A stretch of 64,000 nucleotides of DNA from Isoetes taiwanensis (lineage: Eukaryota; Streptophyta; Lycopodiopsida; Isoetales; Isoetaceae), in contig JAJEKV010000006.1 of assembly GCA_021234155.1 (NCBI GenBank), forward strand, positions 10,755,317-10,819,316. The letters are read 5' to 3'. The notes beneath the pieces were generated by a model that ran no database searches, was not told where the DNA came from, and saw only the letters and a list, made by a program, of their open reading frames with translations. The translations under genes and the position numbers were made by a program. This document shows, piece by piece, positions 46,379 to 57,290 of the stretch; positions within the stretch are counted from its first letter, which is position 1, and every line of letters begins with the position of its first letter.

Positions 46379-47340
46379 TTATGTTTGCAAAATAATACTA
46401 GGGGTGCAAAAACAAGACCGTATAACACTCCTGTCGAAAGTTGGATTGTCAATCATGAATGTTTTTGGTGACAAATCAGGTGAATGCTCTAGTGGACGTG
46501 CTCTTAAAGCTTCCATCCAGTTTTCAATGTCCTTTTCTTTTGAGCTTGATGTTATAACGTAAGCTACATGCAAGACACTTTGAAACTCATCAAATACCAG
46601 CAAATTGTACAGAGGATACTTCACCAGATAGTGATGTTGATTCAAAATTATTAAATGTATAAGGCTTATGAACTCTTAAATGCATTCTTTTTTAACGAAT
46701 CAACGTTTCACAGTAGAATCTCACCTTAATATCTTTTGTCCCAAATGTGGAGTCACATGTTATACCATTGTGGCCATACTGAATAAGCATCTCTCATTGC
46801 TAGATGGCCTGAATTCCCAAAGTGAATGGACTTAGACAAGCGCCACAAATCCTCATAAAAAATATCATATCTTTATTTTGCTCTCTCCATAGTCGAACAT
46901 TTTCCTCGTCATTAAGATGTAATTGGAATGTGCCTTCTTGCACTTTTAGGGGGACCTTGGAATGTAGGTGGTCATTTTACGTTTAAAGAAGCAACATCTC
47001 TTGTCCTGTCTTTTCTCGAATGACTTTGATATGTGCATCTAAAATTTCTAATGCGAGTAGACCTACATAGAGCGTTGACAAAACCCATTGCCTAAGTGTG
47101 TCAAATATTCTAGGTGCTAGCATTGGCCGCATCCCTAAGACACTTGCATTTAACCTCCCATGACAAGGTTGTGTGTTTTTATCAACATGCAAAAACCTGC
47201 TGATATGAGATGGGTGTAACATTCAGATGCGAGATATAAACAGTTCTTTCTTGCAAAATGACATTGAAATACACCTCATTGGCCGATGCTTTAAAATGTA
47301 CATACAACATAGATGTCTCGCCACCTCGAAATGGATGTTT
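46379..47340 (-). pseudogene. MULE/FAR1-like transposase fragment
   Basis: Minus-strand pieces read QEGTFQLHLNDEENVRLWRE, then MLIQYGHNGITCDSTFGTKD, then YPLYNLLVFDEFQSVLHVAY, VITSSSKEKDIENWMEALRA and FMIDNPTFDRSVIRSCF. The CDSTFGT...YPLY.LLVFDE pattern is the catalytic core of Mutator-like transposases and of the FAR1/FHY3 factors derived from them. An exon border is likely before YPLYN (near 46620). Stops and frameshifts occur and the SWIM zinc finger was not found. Confidence 0.75.
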
Positions 47341-48890
47341 TACAATTCAGACCAAGGGGCTCTTTTATTGCAGCTTGCACTTGCCAAAGATGGCAAATTC
47401 TAAATGGTTATGATGGCCTTTGCACAAGCAGTGCGATTTGTAAGCTTTCAGAGAAAACTTCAAGGCAATGTTCAGTAGTATGAGAGGGGCAAGAGCAGCT
47501 TGTTTACAAACTTGAGAAAGAAGGCTTAAAAGCAGTCTTCTCGTCAATGGTACAAAACCATCCACAAATAAATAAAATATTGGAATTTCGTCAAACATAG
47601 ATTACCACAAGTGCATGAGAAGAAATTACCATAAGTACATGTGAAGAAGTTAAAGCATGTGGTTTATCATTGACCCAAGCATGTCCAAATCAGCGGTGAC
47701 ATGACAAGGACATATGTCGTTCAAACAAACCGGTCTTTGTAAAAGTCCACGCTAGCTAGGGCGTAGATCTGATTGAGAATGATAATGTCAACAATACAAA
47801 GGCAATGCATATAGTTGGCGAGTTTTCTAAGCATTTTGACCTTATGCTATTGGCGAAGATCTCAAAGTTCGGAAAAGACAATAAATGGAAATTTCAGAAG
47901 AACATGACCAGCCTAATACTTTTCATATCGAGTCCTTGCCCCAAGTGCATAATATGCTCCAAGTCTTTGGATCTAGAAATACTCTTAGAATAGTCCTTTC
48001 TTGATGGATCTTTCAATACAAAATTTAATTGCAAGAATAGAACATGCTTTTCAGATTCCATGTGAGATGCTACCGTTTGAAGTGCTTGTATAAACCACCG
48101 ACTAACAACTTGCACAAGGCTATGCTTCCTTTCAGATAGCATAGGGTCAGGCAAAAGATCTTATACCTTAGCATCTTATACCTACGAGTGAGCATCATAC
48201 TCAGATACAATTCAGGCCTTATTTCATAATCCATGCAAGATTATGAAGTGTAGTGTCAATCTACATTACATCGCAATAGAGGCATGTACTAAGTATTCTA
48301 AAGCAAAAACAATAATGTGGCCCAATGCCGATTGAAAGAACATGGCATAAGTGTTGGGCATGGATCCATTCGATCTTCTCTGGGAAGTTCGATAAAGCGA
48401 CATCTTTTTAAAGATAGCCCGCGTAAAGGAGCCGGCAAAGTGCGGCGTTGTGTGCAAGCGGTTCAGCAAACTATGCAACACAAGCGGAGAATTTGGATTT
48501 TATGTGCATAACAAACAGAAAAAACAAGGAAAGTATCATGGTAAAGGTGCTTGCCTCTAATCCCTCGATAGGCATTTGCGAGGCCTCGAGCCGGCGAGAT
48601 GTCTATTCCGCCCCTCTGTTTTCAAAGCGCCATGCCTTCAAAAATCGGGTGCTTCTCAAGCTTGTAGTCGCAATGTTAAAATCCATTTGTTCCGGCATGC
48701 CCCATCTCGAAACTGCATCCTCCTCAACGTATCCATCGCCAGATGTTCCAGCATTTTGGAGTGTTCTGGAGCTACAAGTTAACCGGTTTCTAGAGGGGCT
48801 CCCCTGCAACATAAATGACCGAGCATTTACCGCCAACAGTGGGTTTTTAGCAGTCATTTAGCATATCCCATGTATATACTGGCATATACT
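47341..48890 (-). pseudogene. Upstream part of the MULE-like fragment and unidentified sequence
   Basis: From 47598 leftwards, KSHCLCKGHHNHLEFAIFGK and GGETSMLYVHFKASANEVYF look like a degraded N-terminal zinc-binding region upstream of the transposase core. Further right, short minus-strand open stretches at 47894-48154, 48266-48481 and 48603-48857 show no recognised motif and may be exons of the same element. Confidence 0.35.
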
Positions 48891-49152
48891 TAAAATATGC
48901 CATAAACCCACATAAACAAGGGTTTTCCCCCTTAGGGGCAACCCAAAAACCCGTACAAAATATGTCATTGTGTGGGAGGGTTTTTTTCGGCCAAAACTGT
49001 ACGTACAAGTATGGGAGGGGATTTTTTTTGCTTGAATTTTGTATGCATAGAAAAGAAATATTGTAGTAGTATATGGAATATGAGGAACACTTTTGTAGGA
49101 AAATTTCGTATAAGGGATAATTTCTCTTGACACTTTACATTAAGTGCAACCC

Positions 49153-49290
49153 CCCTTGGAACGGGTCCAGAAAGCCTTTCTGAATGGGGCCCTTGGCGTC
49201 AAGTCCATGGTTCTGTACTCGATCCTCCTCGAAAAAGCATGATCCTTGCCTCTACAGCGTGCTGCTTTGGAATGACACATACTCCACAAC
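49153..49290 (+). pseudogene. Short LINE RT-tail scrap
   Basis: Reads LERVQKAFLNGALGVKSMVL and YSILLEKA, then a stop. This matches LEQAQKAFLTRALGVKPPVP in the fragment at 63394-64000, so both come from one LINE family distinct from the LINE at 18-31 kb. Confidence 0.6.
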
Positions 49291-49299
49291 GATGATTTT

Positions 49300-50017
49300 A
49301 TTATTTTCTCGCAACTTCTAAACCATAGCAATGGTCGCGATTTTCTTTTATTTCCCTAATCTTTTTAGGGAAATAAAGGATTTCTTAATATAAAATTAAG
49401 ATCTCCTATTATAAAATGTGCATTAATTTGGCATAGTGCAATTGGAATGCAGTATTATCAAACTTTGGCAGTTTTATAAACCTTTTAAGCTTACATATCC
49501 TACCAAAGCATCACATCCAAATCTTAAAAATTGGCAAAATACAACAATTTTCCTAACTTTCCCATCTTAACACTAGAGTTGTCCCATGATGAACCAAGTG
49601 TTCACTTTAAAATTCGTATAAAATCAACGGCACAAAATCTATTTGAACCCTTTCTAAGGGTTCATATATGGTAGTCATACTCTACTAGAAAAATATCTAA
49701 AAAGATATATACGCCTCCATTCTTGTAAGTTATGCTCTAACAAACTCAGGATGGTCAAGTACCAAAAGGTTCATGTTTAAATAAAGTCAAACTGTTTCAA
49801 CAAAAAGATTTTTTCAAATTTTTTGATTACCATGATATTTTTCTACACAAGATAGAGAAAAAGACACAAAAAACCACGTGTCAATCCGAAGTCTATGAAG
49901 AAAGATAGGGCTTTTCAAATATGACAGGGTCAAAACTGCTTTCTGCCTCCTCAGAACTAATTATAGTTCCCAGAAGGCAATTGTAGTTTAAATACAACAA
50001 CTTTTACAAGGAAATAT
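49300..50017. other. Gene-free stretch
   Basis: AT-rich. Nothing supported. Confidence 0.5.
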
Positions 50018-50068
50018 GTTTTGAGCTAATATTTGATATATAAGCAATTGACAAGTTCCTCCATCCCA
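50018..50068. repeat. 51-bp direct repeat, left copy
   Basis: Begins gttttgagctaatatttgat and ends ctccatccca. Identical to 51409-51459. The two copies bracket the Helitron fragment. Confidence 0.92.
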
Positions 50069-50324
50069 TAAAAATACTAGAAACGTATGCTCGGCGATGC
50101 CGGGCATTAGTCGTGAACGTGTGTTGGCATTTATGTGCGTTAGTCATTGTCGTGTCGCGAACGTGCGCAATGCACTTAAGGCAATATATGTTTAGGTGCA
50201 ATAGACACATATTGAAAGGAAACAAACTTTACCTTTGAAGTGTACACATAATATGAAGTTCATAAACAAAAATAAATACAAATACAAATCATTTTTGGTG
50301 CAAATAGAGGTTATGTCCATCGGC

Positions 50325-50952
50325 TCAATGGATCCACATCATGAAGAACCTATCCCAAACAACTCTAGGAACGTTTGTTGGCTCAATGTGGAGCTCATTT
50401 GCGAAGCTGATAGGTATAGAAACTCCTCCCGTCGTACCTATGGTGGCGAACATGAATGTGTAAACATGCTCTGATATCATGTCCCACACGCGTGACTCAG
50501 GTCTACCAACAACAATGTTATATTTGGTTAGAAACTCGGGAAGCTTATAGTCACCAACTGCATCATGTGGGATCGATGCCCAGGCCTTGAACTGTCTCCC
50601 ATCGCAAACGCCAATGTGTGTGATGCCTCTTGACCTGAAGCAAGTTCCCTTGCATGTGTACTTCGAGGGGAACTTTTTTGACTCTAACACAGCAACATGC
50701 CAACGGGTGTTATCAACAACCGCATAACTCCCTACAATAATAAGATATCATTCCAAAGTAAGATAAAAGAAATGCATTGATAAACTCCTTAATTAAGATG
50801 ATAAAATAACCTGCTAAGAAGCATATAAGCAATTGTTATTGTTAGAACTAACAAATCTTACACTCACCATCCCTACGATGCACTTGAACTATTGCCCTTG
50901 GCTTAGGATTTCCAAGTTCCCGAGGTACGAAGGGTATGTAGGGCTTCATCAT
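50325..50952 (-). CDS. Spliced ORF carried by the Helitron, function unknown
   Basis: Two exons, 50868-50952 (MMKPYIPFVPRELGNPKPRA..) and 50325-50731 (..SYAVVDNTRWHVAVLESKKF..), with a GTGAGT donor and TTGTAG acceptor in matching phase, give 163 residues. It contains a four-Cys-like stretch YTCKGTCFRSRG and a C-terminal hydrophobic stretch (TFMFATIGTTGGVSI). An acceptor TTGTGCAG directly before the ATG and a donor GTAAGT at the end of the helicase exon suggest that both are on one transcript. Not recognised; a captured host fragment is possible. The frame has no stop. Confidence 0.5.
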
Positions 50953-51074
50953 CTGCACAAATTCAGAAGGTCAATAAGTGCCAAAGAAACATAAGAGCCT
51001 TTGAGAAGAAACACATATATACATGCACTATATGGTTGTCAAAGCTTTAGTCGAGGACATGACACTTACCTCCA

Positions 51075-51408
51075 TCACAAAGCATCTGTATAAACCACAT
51101 TCCTCGTAAACCTTGAAATTGTATTGGCATCTTCTTGAGGCATGGATGGTGGGTCCTTGATAGCGACCCGAATTCCTTGTCGGTTTTGTACTCTTGAGAA
51201 TGCCACATATAATTGTCCATGCGTAAAGACAGGCTTTGGAAGATATAACCCCACCTTATGCATTGTCTGGCCCTGAGACTTGTTTATCGTCATGGCAAAG
51301 GCTGGCCGCAAAGGGAATTGAACCCTTTCAAACTGAAAGGGCAATCCTGAATCGTTAGGCACAATTGGAATGCGAGATAGAAGAAACGTGTTACCAACAT
51401 GGGTTCCA
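51075..51408 (-). pseudogene. Helitron PIF1-type helicase, C-terminal end
   Basis: Reads GTHVGNTFLLSRIPIV, PNDSGLPFQFERVQFPLRPA, FAMTINKSQGQTMHKVGLYL, LYVAFSRVQNRQGIRV and ends RFTRNVVYTDAL. The NKSQGQT and YVAFSRV boxes are helicase motifs V and VI of Helitron helicases, which unwind DNA during rolling-circle transposition. Only the last 110 residues remain, cut at the 51-bp repeat. Confidence 0.85.
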
Positions 51409-51459
51409 GTTTTGAGCTAATATTTGATATATAAGCAATTGACAAGTTCCTCCATCCCA
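51409..51459. repeat. 51-bp direct repeat, right copy
   Basis: Identical to 50018-50068. Just beyond, gaaaaatattggc compares with taaaaatactag at the left copy, so this end looks like the site before Helitron insertion between A and T. Confidence 0.92.
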
Positions 51460-51479
51460 GAAAAATATTGGCTAGCCTT

Positions 51480-53692
51480 GAGTTTGATATTTGAGCTTTC
51501 ATTTTTCATCTCAATTTTAGGGAACTTGTAATAATGATTAATATTTCCGCATATAGAGCAAAAATTAGTCTATGATGTCCTCCAAAAAATCATAGTATGA
51601 AAGTTCAAAATGATATGAAACCAATGCAAAAATAAGCTCATTAAAAATAAGCTCATTAAAAACGCAAAAGACATGGTCACAAGAAATCAAGAAAGGTTTC
51701 TGTACCTGAGCCCATTACTGGTTCATAGGTTTGGGATATGAATAGCTTCTGATTTACTCGAGTAATTGAAAATATTTGTTGAGCATAACCTTAGGGTTTG
51801 GATTTATCTTTACAAGATTAACTTCAAATATGTCTTCTATGTTTATTCTAGATTTATGACTCAAGATGTGACTTTGAAAAGTCACACTCTCAAAATTTTC
51901 CATTTTATAAAATCAATGCAAAAAAGTTCAAAGAAAAATGTGAAAGCTTATGACCATAAAAAGTCAAGTTAGACTGCTATGTGCAGTTCCACTGCAGACC
52001 ATTATTGGTCCACAGGACTGGAAGTTTAAAAATTAATAGAGGCAACATCTTAATCAATTTTGATCCCAACTTTGGAATAGAGATTATACGTACAGTTCTC
52101 TATAGGACAAAATTGGTTGGTTAGACGAGCTTGCGTAATTTGAGGGCAATGTTTAAGCACAAACAACTGTGAATTTATAGTGTACTTATTCACCAATTGA
52201 ATCTACATGGACTTCCACTCACACCATTATTAAATGTAAGAAACAATGGTATTATTATATGGACAAAATGGATAGGGTTAGAGAGAGATATATGCTCTAT
52301 ACAATTGGTCTAGTTATGGACTCTAAATGGTCCATGCTTAATTATATTCGTATCTTCCAAATAATACGTTATTTCAATATGAAAATTGAGAGTTATATTG
52401 CAAAGGAATGTCCGCATTCATGAAAAATATAGTGTACATGAAAGATGACCTACATGTAACATTATCCTACTAAAACTCCAATGCTTTGTAGCAGCAATAG
52501 ATATACCAGCTAAGAAATTACTATGTTTCTCCGTCTTTTTTTGCAAGAAGGCCACACAACCTATATACTGGACCTATATATATGTCCCTTGTCATATTAT
52601 TGAACCACTTGGAAGGTTTATTTTGAGAATTATAGCATGTTCTCTACAAAGCTGAGAAAGACGCATAAAGGTCATGTGGTCTAATTATTGATTCTCATAG
52701 TTAAACTTCAAGATCTTCACTTTCATTCATCAATAAACATCACTAGCTATGTAAAAGCTCAGTCTTCTGCCTATAATTTTGGAATTAACTCAAATTTTTA
52801 ACCTCTAATGTGTTAATCATGTGGTTGTACATCATCTTTAAATCTAGTTAATTACATGGTTAAACTCTAATTACACTACATGCAAGTTGATAGAGTAATT
52901 TTCTATGTAGATATAAGTAGAATGCATCATTCATTACCCTCGTGATACTTATAGATGGTGATTTTGGAGGATTTTAACATATAATTTTGTCCAAAATTTT
53001 GTATAAGGAATTCTCTATTAAATTTGGAAGCCGGTATAACTTATGAACACTCCAAAAAAACATGACATTGTACTTCATATAGTTAGCAACTCATTAAGCC
53101 AAAACTTGTAATAATAAGAGAGAAATAATTCCTAAATCGCAAACAACATTTTTTAACAAAATGGGGTTTGCAACCAAAGCTTTCAAGGATGTTAGATGAT
53201 AGCAACCAAAGCTGAAAATATACAAATCAATGTGTCCTATCATAGATAGGCAACCACTTCCAATTTTAACAAGGTTTAGGTCTGCTTATGGTAGGAAAAC
53301 TCAAGAATGCAGTTCTGGACTGTTGCAAAAACTGCAAAATTCTCTAAAATTTGGACAATCACCACAACATATAGGTGAGTTCATTGGTCGTGAGAATCTC
53401 CAAGATCACTAAGGATATGGCAATGATGTATTATGAAATTGAAACTTCTATTCTCATATATAATGGTTTAAGTGGCAGTGGGTCAACTGGATCAATTCTG
53501 GTCCATGGAGCAGGAATGGTCCCTGGGACAACTCTAGTGTTAAGTCATCATTGGTAGTCTATTGCCAGAAAATGGTATACATTAGACATACCCAACTTCC
53601 AGATCATCCAAGACCAAACTATCAAAAAAGGTCTTGTATATTCATATAAGTTATGTACATGTACAAGATATAATACAAATATGAGTACATTT
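51480..53692. other. Gene-free stretch
   Basis: AT-rich, with no coding frame that shows a motif or splice support. Confidence 0.5.
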
Positions 53693-54306
53693 TCATTGAC
53701 AATAATCTTTTACAACCAGATCATAGTCTATAGGGTTCGCATTTCTTTGCAAATCTGGTCTACTACTTAGGAAAGCAGGCATTGTAGGAGCTGATCTCAG
53801 AGAGTCAAACATCTGTAGTATTTCTGCTGACACCCAATTCTCTTCATTTTCATTATTTGGGTGTCATGTCAGAGGATTTATGCTGTTGTCTACGTTCAAA
53901 CAACTTTGATGGGGTCATTGTCTGCCAAACATATCTGTTCTTCTTGAAATCCTTCTATCACCTCCTCATGTATATTCTTGATGAAGATATTCTTTGCTCA
54001 ATGTTGTGGTCGACGAACAAGCCCACAATTACCTTGATCTAAAATAATGTAGAAACCAAAGGTCTTCAGCTCTGGAACAACTTCTTTAATATATTGATTC
54101 TCAGCATGGATGACCATATACCAATGCTGGCTCTGTCCTTCAGATGGCTGAACAATTTGTCAACACCAGGTCTTGGATGCACCCATTTGGTATTTATCTC
54201 TAAAACCCCTCCAAGAAAAGGAGGTGTCGCACGATACTCGGCTTTGGAGGAGGACTTGATAAGAACTCCATTCAGGTCGAAGATGATCAGTTTTTTGTTA
54301 CTTTTT
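53693..54306 (-). pseudogene. FCP1-type HAD domain, copy B
   Basis: After a TTATGCAG acceptor: SNKKLIIFDLNGVLIKSSSK (motif at 54264-54281), INTKWVHPRPGVDKLFSHL, ASIGIWSSMLRINILKK. After a shift: FGFYIILDQGNCG, NIFIKNIHEEV, LADNDPIK (second acidic motif) and the tail PAFLSSRPDLQRNANPIDYD..VVKDYCQ. The tail aligns with copy A (VLDSYPELDRTADMEPHLVK), so the domain is complete in length. As in A and C, the signature is DLNG rather than DLDG/DLDE. At least two frameshifts. Confidence 0.75.
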
Positions 54307-54587
54307 CTGCATAATGCATACTTTAAGTTAATACAATGTCTGAAATTCAAGAATAATACACTCGCGCTACCGCGAGACATGCTAACTAAATCGTCAATAT
54401 AAAAAAAGAAATTACATAATATGAAGTGAACTCACGCTGCGCGCGACATGACTTACTCTTTTATGTCAGATGAAGTCGCATTTTCTACCTTCCTGGATGT
54501 CCTATCTTCTTCTTCAGCTCTGATAGGACGAGTGTCAGTTTATTCAGGAAGAACAGAAACATTCTATATAGCTGATTCTTGTGGATT
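54307..54587 (-). other. Palindrome-bearing intron before the HAD exon, copy B
   Basis: Donor GAG/GTAAAT at 54587 and acceptor TTATGCAG at 54307. Contains CTCGCGCTACCGCGAG at 54361-54376 and CTCACGCTGCGCGCGA at 54431-54446. Confidence 0.7.
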
Positions 54588-55029
54588 TACCTCAAGTATT
54601 CTCTCTGCTGAGTTATTTGTCCCTGATCCACTGATCCAGTTTCACTTTGTTCAGAACCAGGCTCTTCATCAGAGAGAGTTTCTTCTGAAGTGCTATCCCC
54701 TACCTCCTCCTCATCAGACTCTTGCTCTGTTTCCTTCTTCTTTCTCTCCTTCTTCTCTGTATCCTTTTGACCTTGTCGATGCTCCCTCTGTGCTTGCTTC
54801 CCTTGATATATCAGATGATGCTTCTCCACATCAGGATAATACAACTCCAAAAACTCTTTCTGCTGCTCAGTGGCCACCCAACTTTGAACTTTTCTGCCAT
54901 TGGCTAGAGCTTCATGCCCAACCCTACTATTGATAAAGTAGTCACAGACTAAGCCTCCCTTGGGTACAAATGTATCTACGAGGTAGAAAGCCAAGTTGGA
55001 GCTCAGTCTATACTTGTTCACTGCACCTC
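54588..55029 (-). pseudogene. Methylase-like block and acidic tail, copy B
   Basis: An open frame reading FIEKEVGLKGGAVNKYRL, LAFYLVDTFVPKGG, LVCDYFINSRVGHEALANGR and WVATEQQKEFLELYYPDVEK, then a charged tail (Lys/Glu run, then EQESDEEEVGDSTSEETLSD) to the splice donor. The D-x-F...S...EAL..GRK layout resembles motif I of DNA N6/N4 methylases, and the equivalent stretch of copy A has GYIAREALMGARR. The Gly-rich turn is poorly kept. The catalytic motif was not seen. The acidic tail may bind histones or basic partners. Confidence 0.5.
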
Positions 55030-55507
55030 CTTTCAGGCCAACCTCCTTCTCTATAAATCTGAGTATCGGCTCAGGAGCTTTTGGGGACCACTCTTGTATG
55101 CATCGTAAACTGCATTTGCTACTTTATTTATGATCATATAAGTGATCATTGTTATGGCATGAGTGAAATCATTGTTCTTAGCAGGTGTTCCATCTGCCAG
55201 CACCCTGTGGCGTACACTCATATTGGCTTCCATCTGAGTGGTGGCCTGCAAGATCTTTGGATATTCTTCTGCAGGTTCAAACAGGAATACAATTGTGATA
55301 TTCTTCGGTGGTCTGCTTGAGACAATTCGAGAGCATAAAGATGTAGTAGTCTATATCCTGCAGGTATGTTCTGACAGTCCACCACAAACGATGAAGTCGT
55401 CTTTGGAATAGTCTAGGTGGCAACAACCAGAGAACCCTGACATGACTTCACCATGTATGTTTTTGAGACCATCTCAGGAATGTCCAAGTCCCCATTGGCT
55501 CTGCATT
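55030..55507 (-). pseudogene. Central block, copy B
   Basis: Pieces in three frames: HLPSKVHVELKCRANGDLDI, MVSKTYMVKSCQGSLVVAT, DYSKDDFIVCGGLSEHTCR, DYYIFMLSNCLK, NITIVFLFEPAEEYPKILQA, RHRVLADGTPAKNNDFTHAI and NKVANAVYDAYKSGPQKAPE. Copy A matches at SFTIVIVCP and DPECLKVIREG. A fold with alternating hydrophobic strands is likely; the identity is unknown. Confidence 0.45.
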
Positions 55508-56209
55508 TCAGCTCCACATGGACTTTTGATGGTAGATGGGCTGGTTTTTTCTTATTCCTGAATTTATATGCCTGAATAAATCCAGACGACCATAAGTTAT
55601 TTTCATCATGTCCAAGATACCTTGCTCAGATAGATTTTCTGTTCCAGACATCTCAAAGAGTCCCTTCGAGATGGCCTCCCTTATGACACAGAGGTCTTTC
55701 ATGGATTTGCAGGCCTCTGCAAAGGATGGTACACCTTTGATTTTAGAGATCTTCTTCACAAAGACCTGTCCATCTATAACAGATTGGATCACCTTGAGAA
55801 TTTCTTCTTTCCTTAAGCCCTGTGCACTCCTCAAGTCTGTAACTGTAAAATCTTCAAGGGATCCTTTCTTAGGTTTCCCTGCTTTTCCTACAAGCTCCCT
55901 TGCTGTCCACTTGTTCCACGCCTCATTCCGTTTGTCCCACACATGATCAGGACTGAACACTATGTGGTAGGAATTAGAGGGTCCTTTCTTGGACTTCTTC
56001 TTCTTGGTGCCAACTTCTTGTTCCTCCTCTGCAACATCCTTCTTTTTTTGTATGATGATCTTACTGATCATCTTTATCATTTTCTCGTAGGAGTCTTCCT
56101 TCTCCCCCTGCTTCTTTCTTTTTGAAATTGGACGGCCAAGCTCAATCCATTGATTTCTAGCTTGCCTCAACTGCATGAGATATAGTCTGAGATAAGAATA
56201 TAAAACCAT
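55508..56209 (-). pseudogene. Lys-rich helical block, copy B
   Basis: Uninterrupted 233-codon stretch following a TATCTCAG acceptor. It begins LRQARNQWIELGRPISKRKK, then KMIKMISKIIIQKKKDVAEE, GTKKKKSKKGPSNSYHIVFS, WNKWTARELVGKAGKPKKGS, DFTVTDLRSAQGLRKEEILK and MKDLCVIREAISKGLFEMSG. Strongly basic in the first half, which suggests nucleic-acid binding. Homologous to copy A at 8251-8875. Confidence 0.55.
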
Positions 56210-56214
56210 AAGTT

Positions 56215-56425
56215 AATACCATGTCGATGTGTGTTTCACGCGTGCGCGAGTACGCTGAAGCAAGATAATAAAAAGCTTACTCGCACTATGCGCGAGACTG
56301 TAGTCCAAGATTGATCTGTAGTCTCGCGCGTAGCGCGAGTTGATTATTGCAGAATAAGAAACAAAGTGACTTATGAGTTGTATTGTACCACCCTTGCAAT
56401 TGTGTTCAAGTCTGCACTTATTGTA
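56215..56425 (-). other. Palindrome-bearing intron after the ParB-like exon, copy B
   Basis: Contains CACGCGTGCGCGAG at 56237-56250, CTCGCACTATGCGCGAG at 56280-56296 and CTCGCGCGTAGCGCGAG at 56323-56339 within AT-rich sequence. The acceptor TATCTCAG is near 56190. Confidence 0.7.
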
Positions 56426-56426
56426 G

Positions 56427-57290
56427 TCAGTGCAAATTGAGGCGTGCAATGACTAAGGATTTGACATTGCCTGTAACTGAAGTGCTCTCTGTACTCCTTG
56501 GCATCTTATCCATTTTCTCTATAAGCGCCTTCGTTGCCTCTACTGAATGCTGTCCATCAATGACAATGTAACATACCGTGTCGCTCTTCTTTAGGTCATC
56601 CCATGTCTTCCATAGGTATGGCTTGTCATTGACTGAGTACCATGGTAGAACATCTGCTGGATTTGGTACTGTGGTGGGAAAGTCAACCATGAACTTCTGT
56701 ATCCTTAGGCATGTTTGGGATCAAAGATCCTAGACATGAAAGATGCTCTAAGAGATCTTATGAGCTTGTCAATGGCTATCCTTCTTGTTACGTCCAAACC
56801 AAGTGGATACCATTGCTTGAACTTCAGAAGCTTGTCTACAGCATCCACCCTCGATTTCTTTTCACTATCCATTTCCTTCACTGGCTTTGGCAAAGGTACT
56901 AAGGCCAAAGTTTCTAACTCAAGTGGACTGCCACTACCACCGAAACCAGATATGTAGAAACTTGAAGATGGTTTCTTCTGCAATCTTCTTCGGACTGTGG
57001 ATACACCTTCACATGCAGAACAAACTGTATGGTGTGAGCCTTCAGGAGGCCAGCCATACTTTTTAACACTATCTACTGTCTTATTTGGCCTGAATCCCTC
57101 TATACCTGCTTTGTATTTGGAAATGCTGAGGTTCTTCCTCACGGTCTTCTCTATTATGATGACACAGACTTGGTCATCAAGCTCCTCGCATGAAAGGTCC
57201 AACCCTACTTTTTTGAGCAGGACACATCATACTTCGAGCCTGCCCTACTCACAGTAACATACCATTCAGACCCCTCAAGCAGAACTGTCT
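56427..57290 (-). pseudogene. N-terminal and ParB-like domains, copy B
   Basis: N-terminal part: ETVLLEGSEWYVTVSRAGSK, then LSCEELDDQVCVIIIEKTVR, YGWPPEGSHHTVCSACEGVS (a possible small metal site), LVPLPKPVKEMDSEKKSRVD, WYPLGLDVTRRIAIDKLIRS. After a shift at 56700: FMVDFPTTVPNPADVLPWYS, LWKTWDDLKKSDTVCYIVID, with VIDGQHSVEATKAL at 56523-56564. The last is a good ParB/DGQHR-type signature. In bacteria the ParB-like fold is often joined to DNA methylases, which fits the methylase-like block further on. Confidence 0.6.

Larger units (their letters stand above)
50077..51408 (-). mobile_element. Helitron 3' fragment
   Basis: The minus-strand 3' end is at 50077: ATGCCCGGCATCGCCG..., then ACGTTTCTAG and T, matching the end at 36696. 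Inside are a spliced ORF of unknown function and the C-terminus of the Helitron helicase. The 5' half (Rep domain and most of the helicase) is missing, so this copy is 5'-truncated. Confidence 0.75.
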
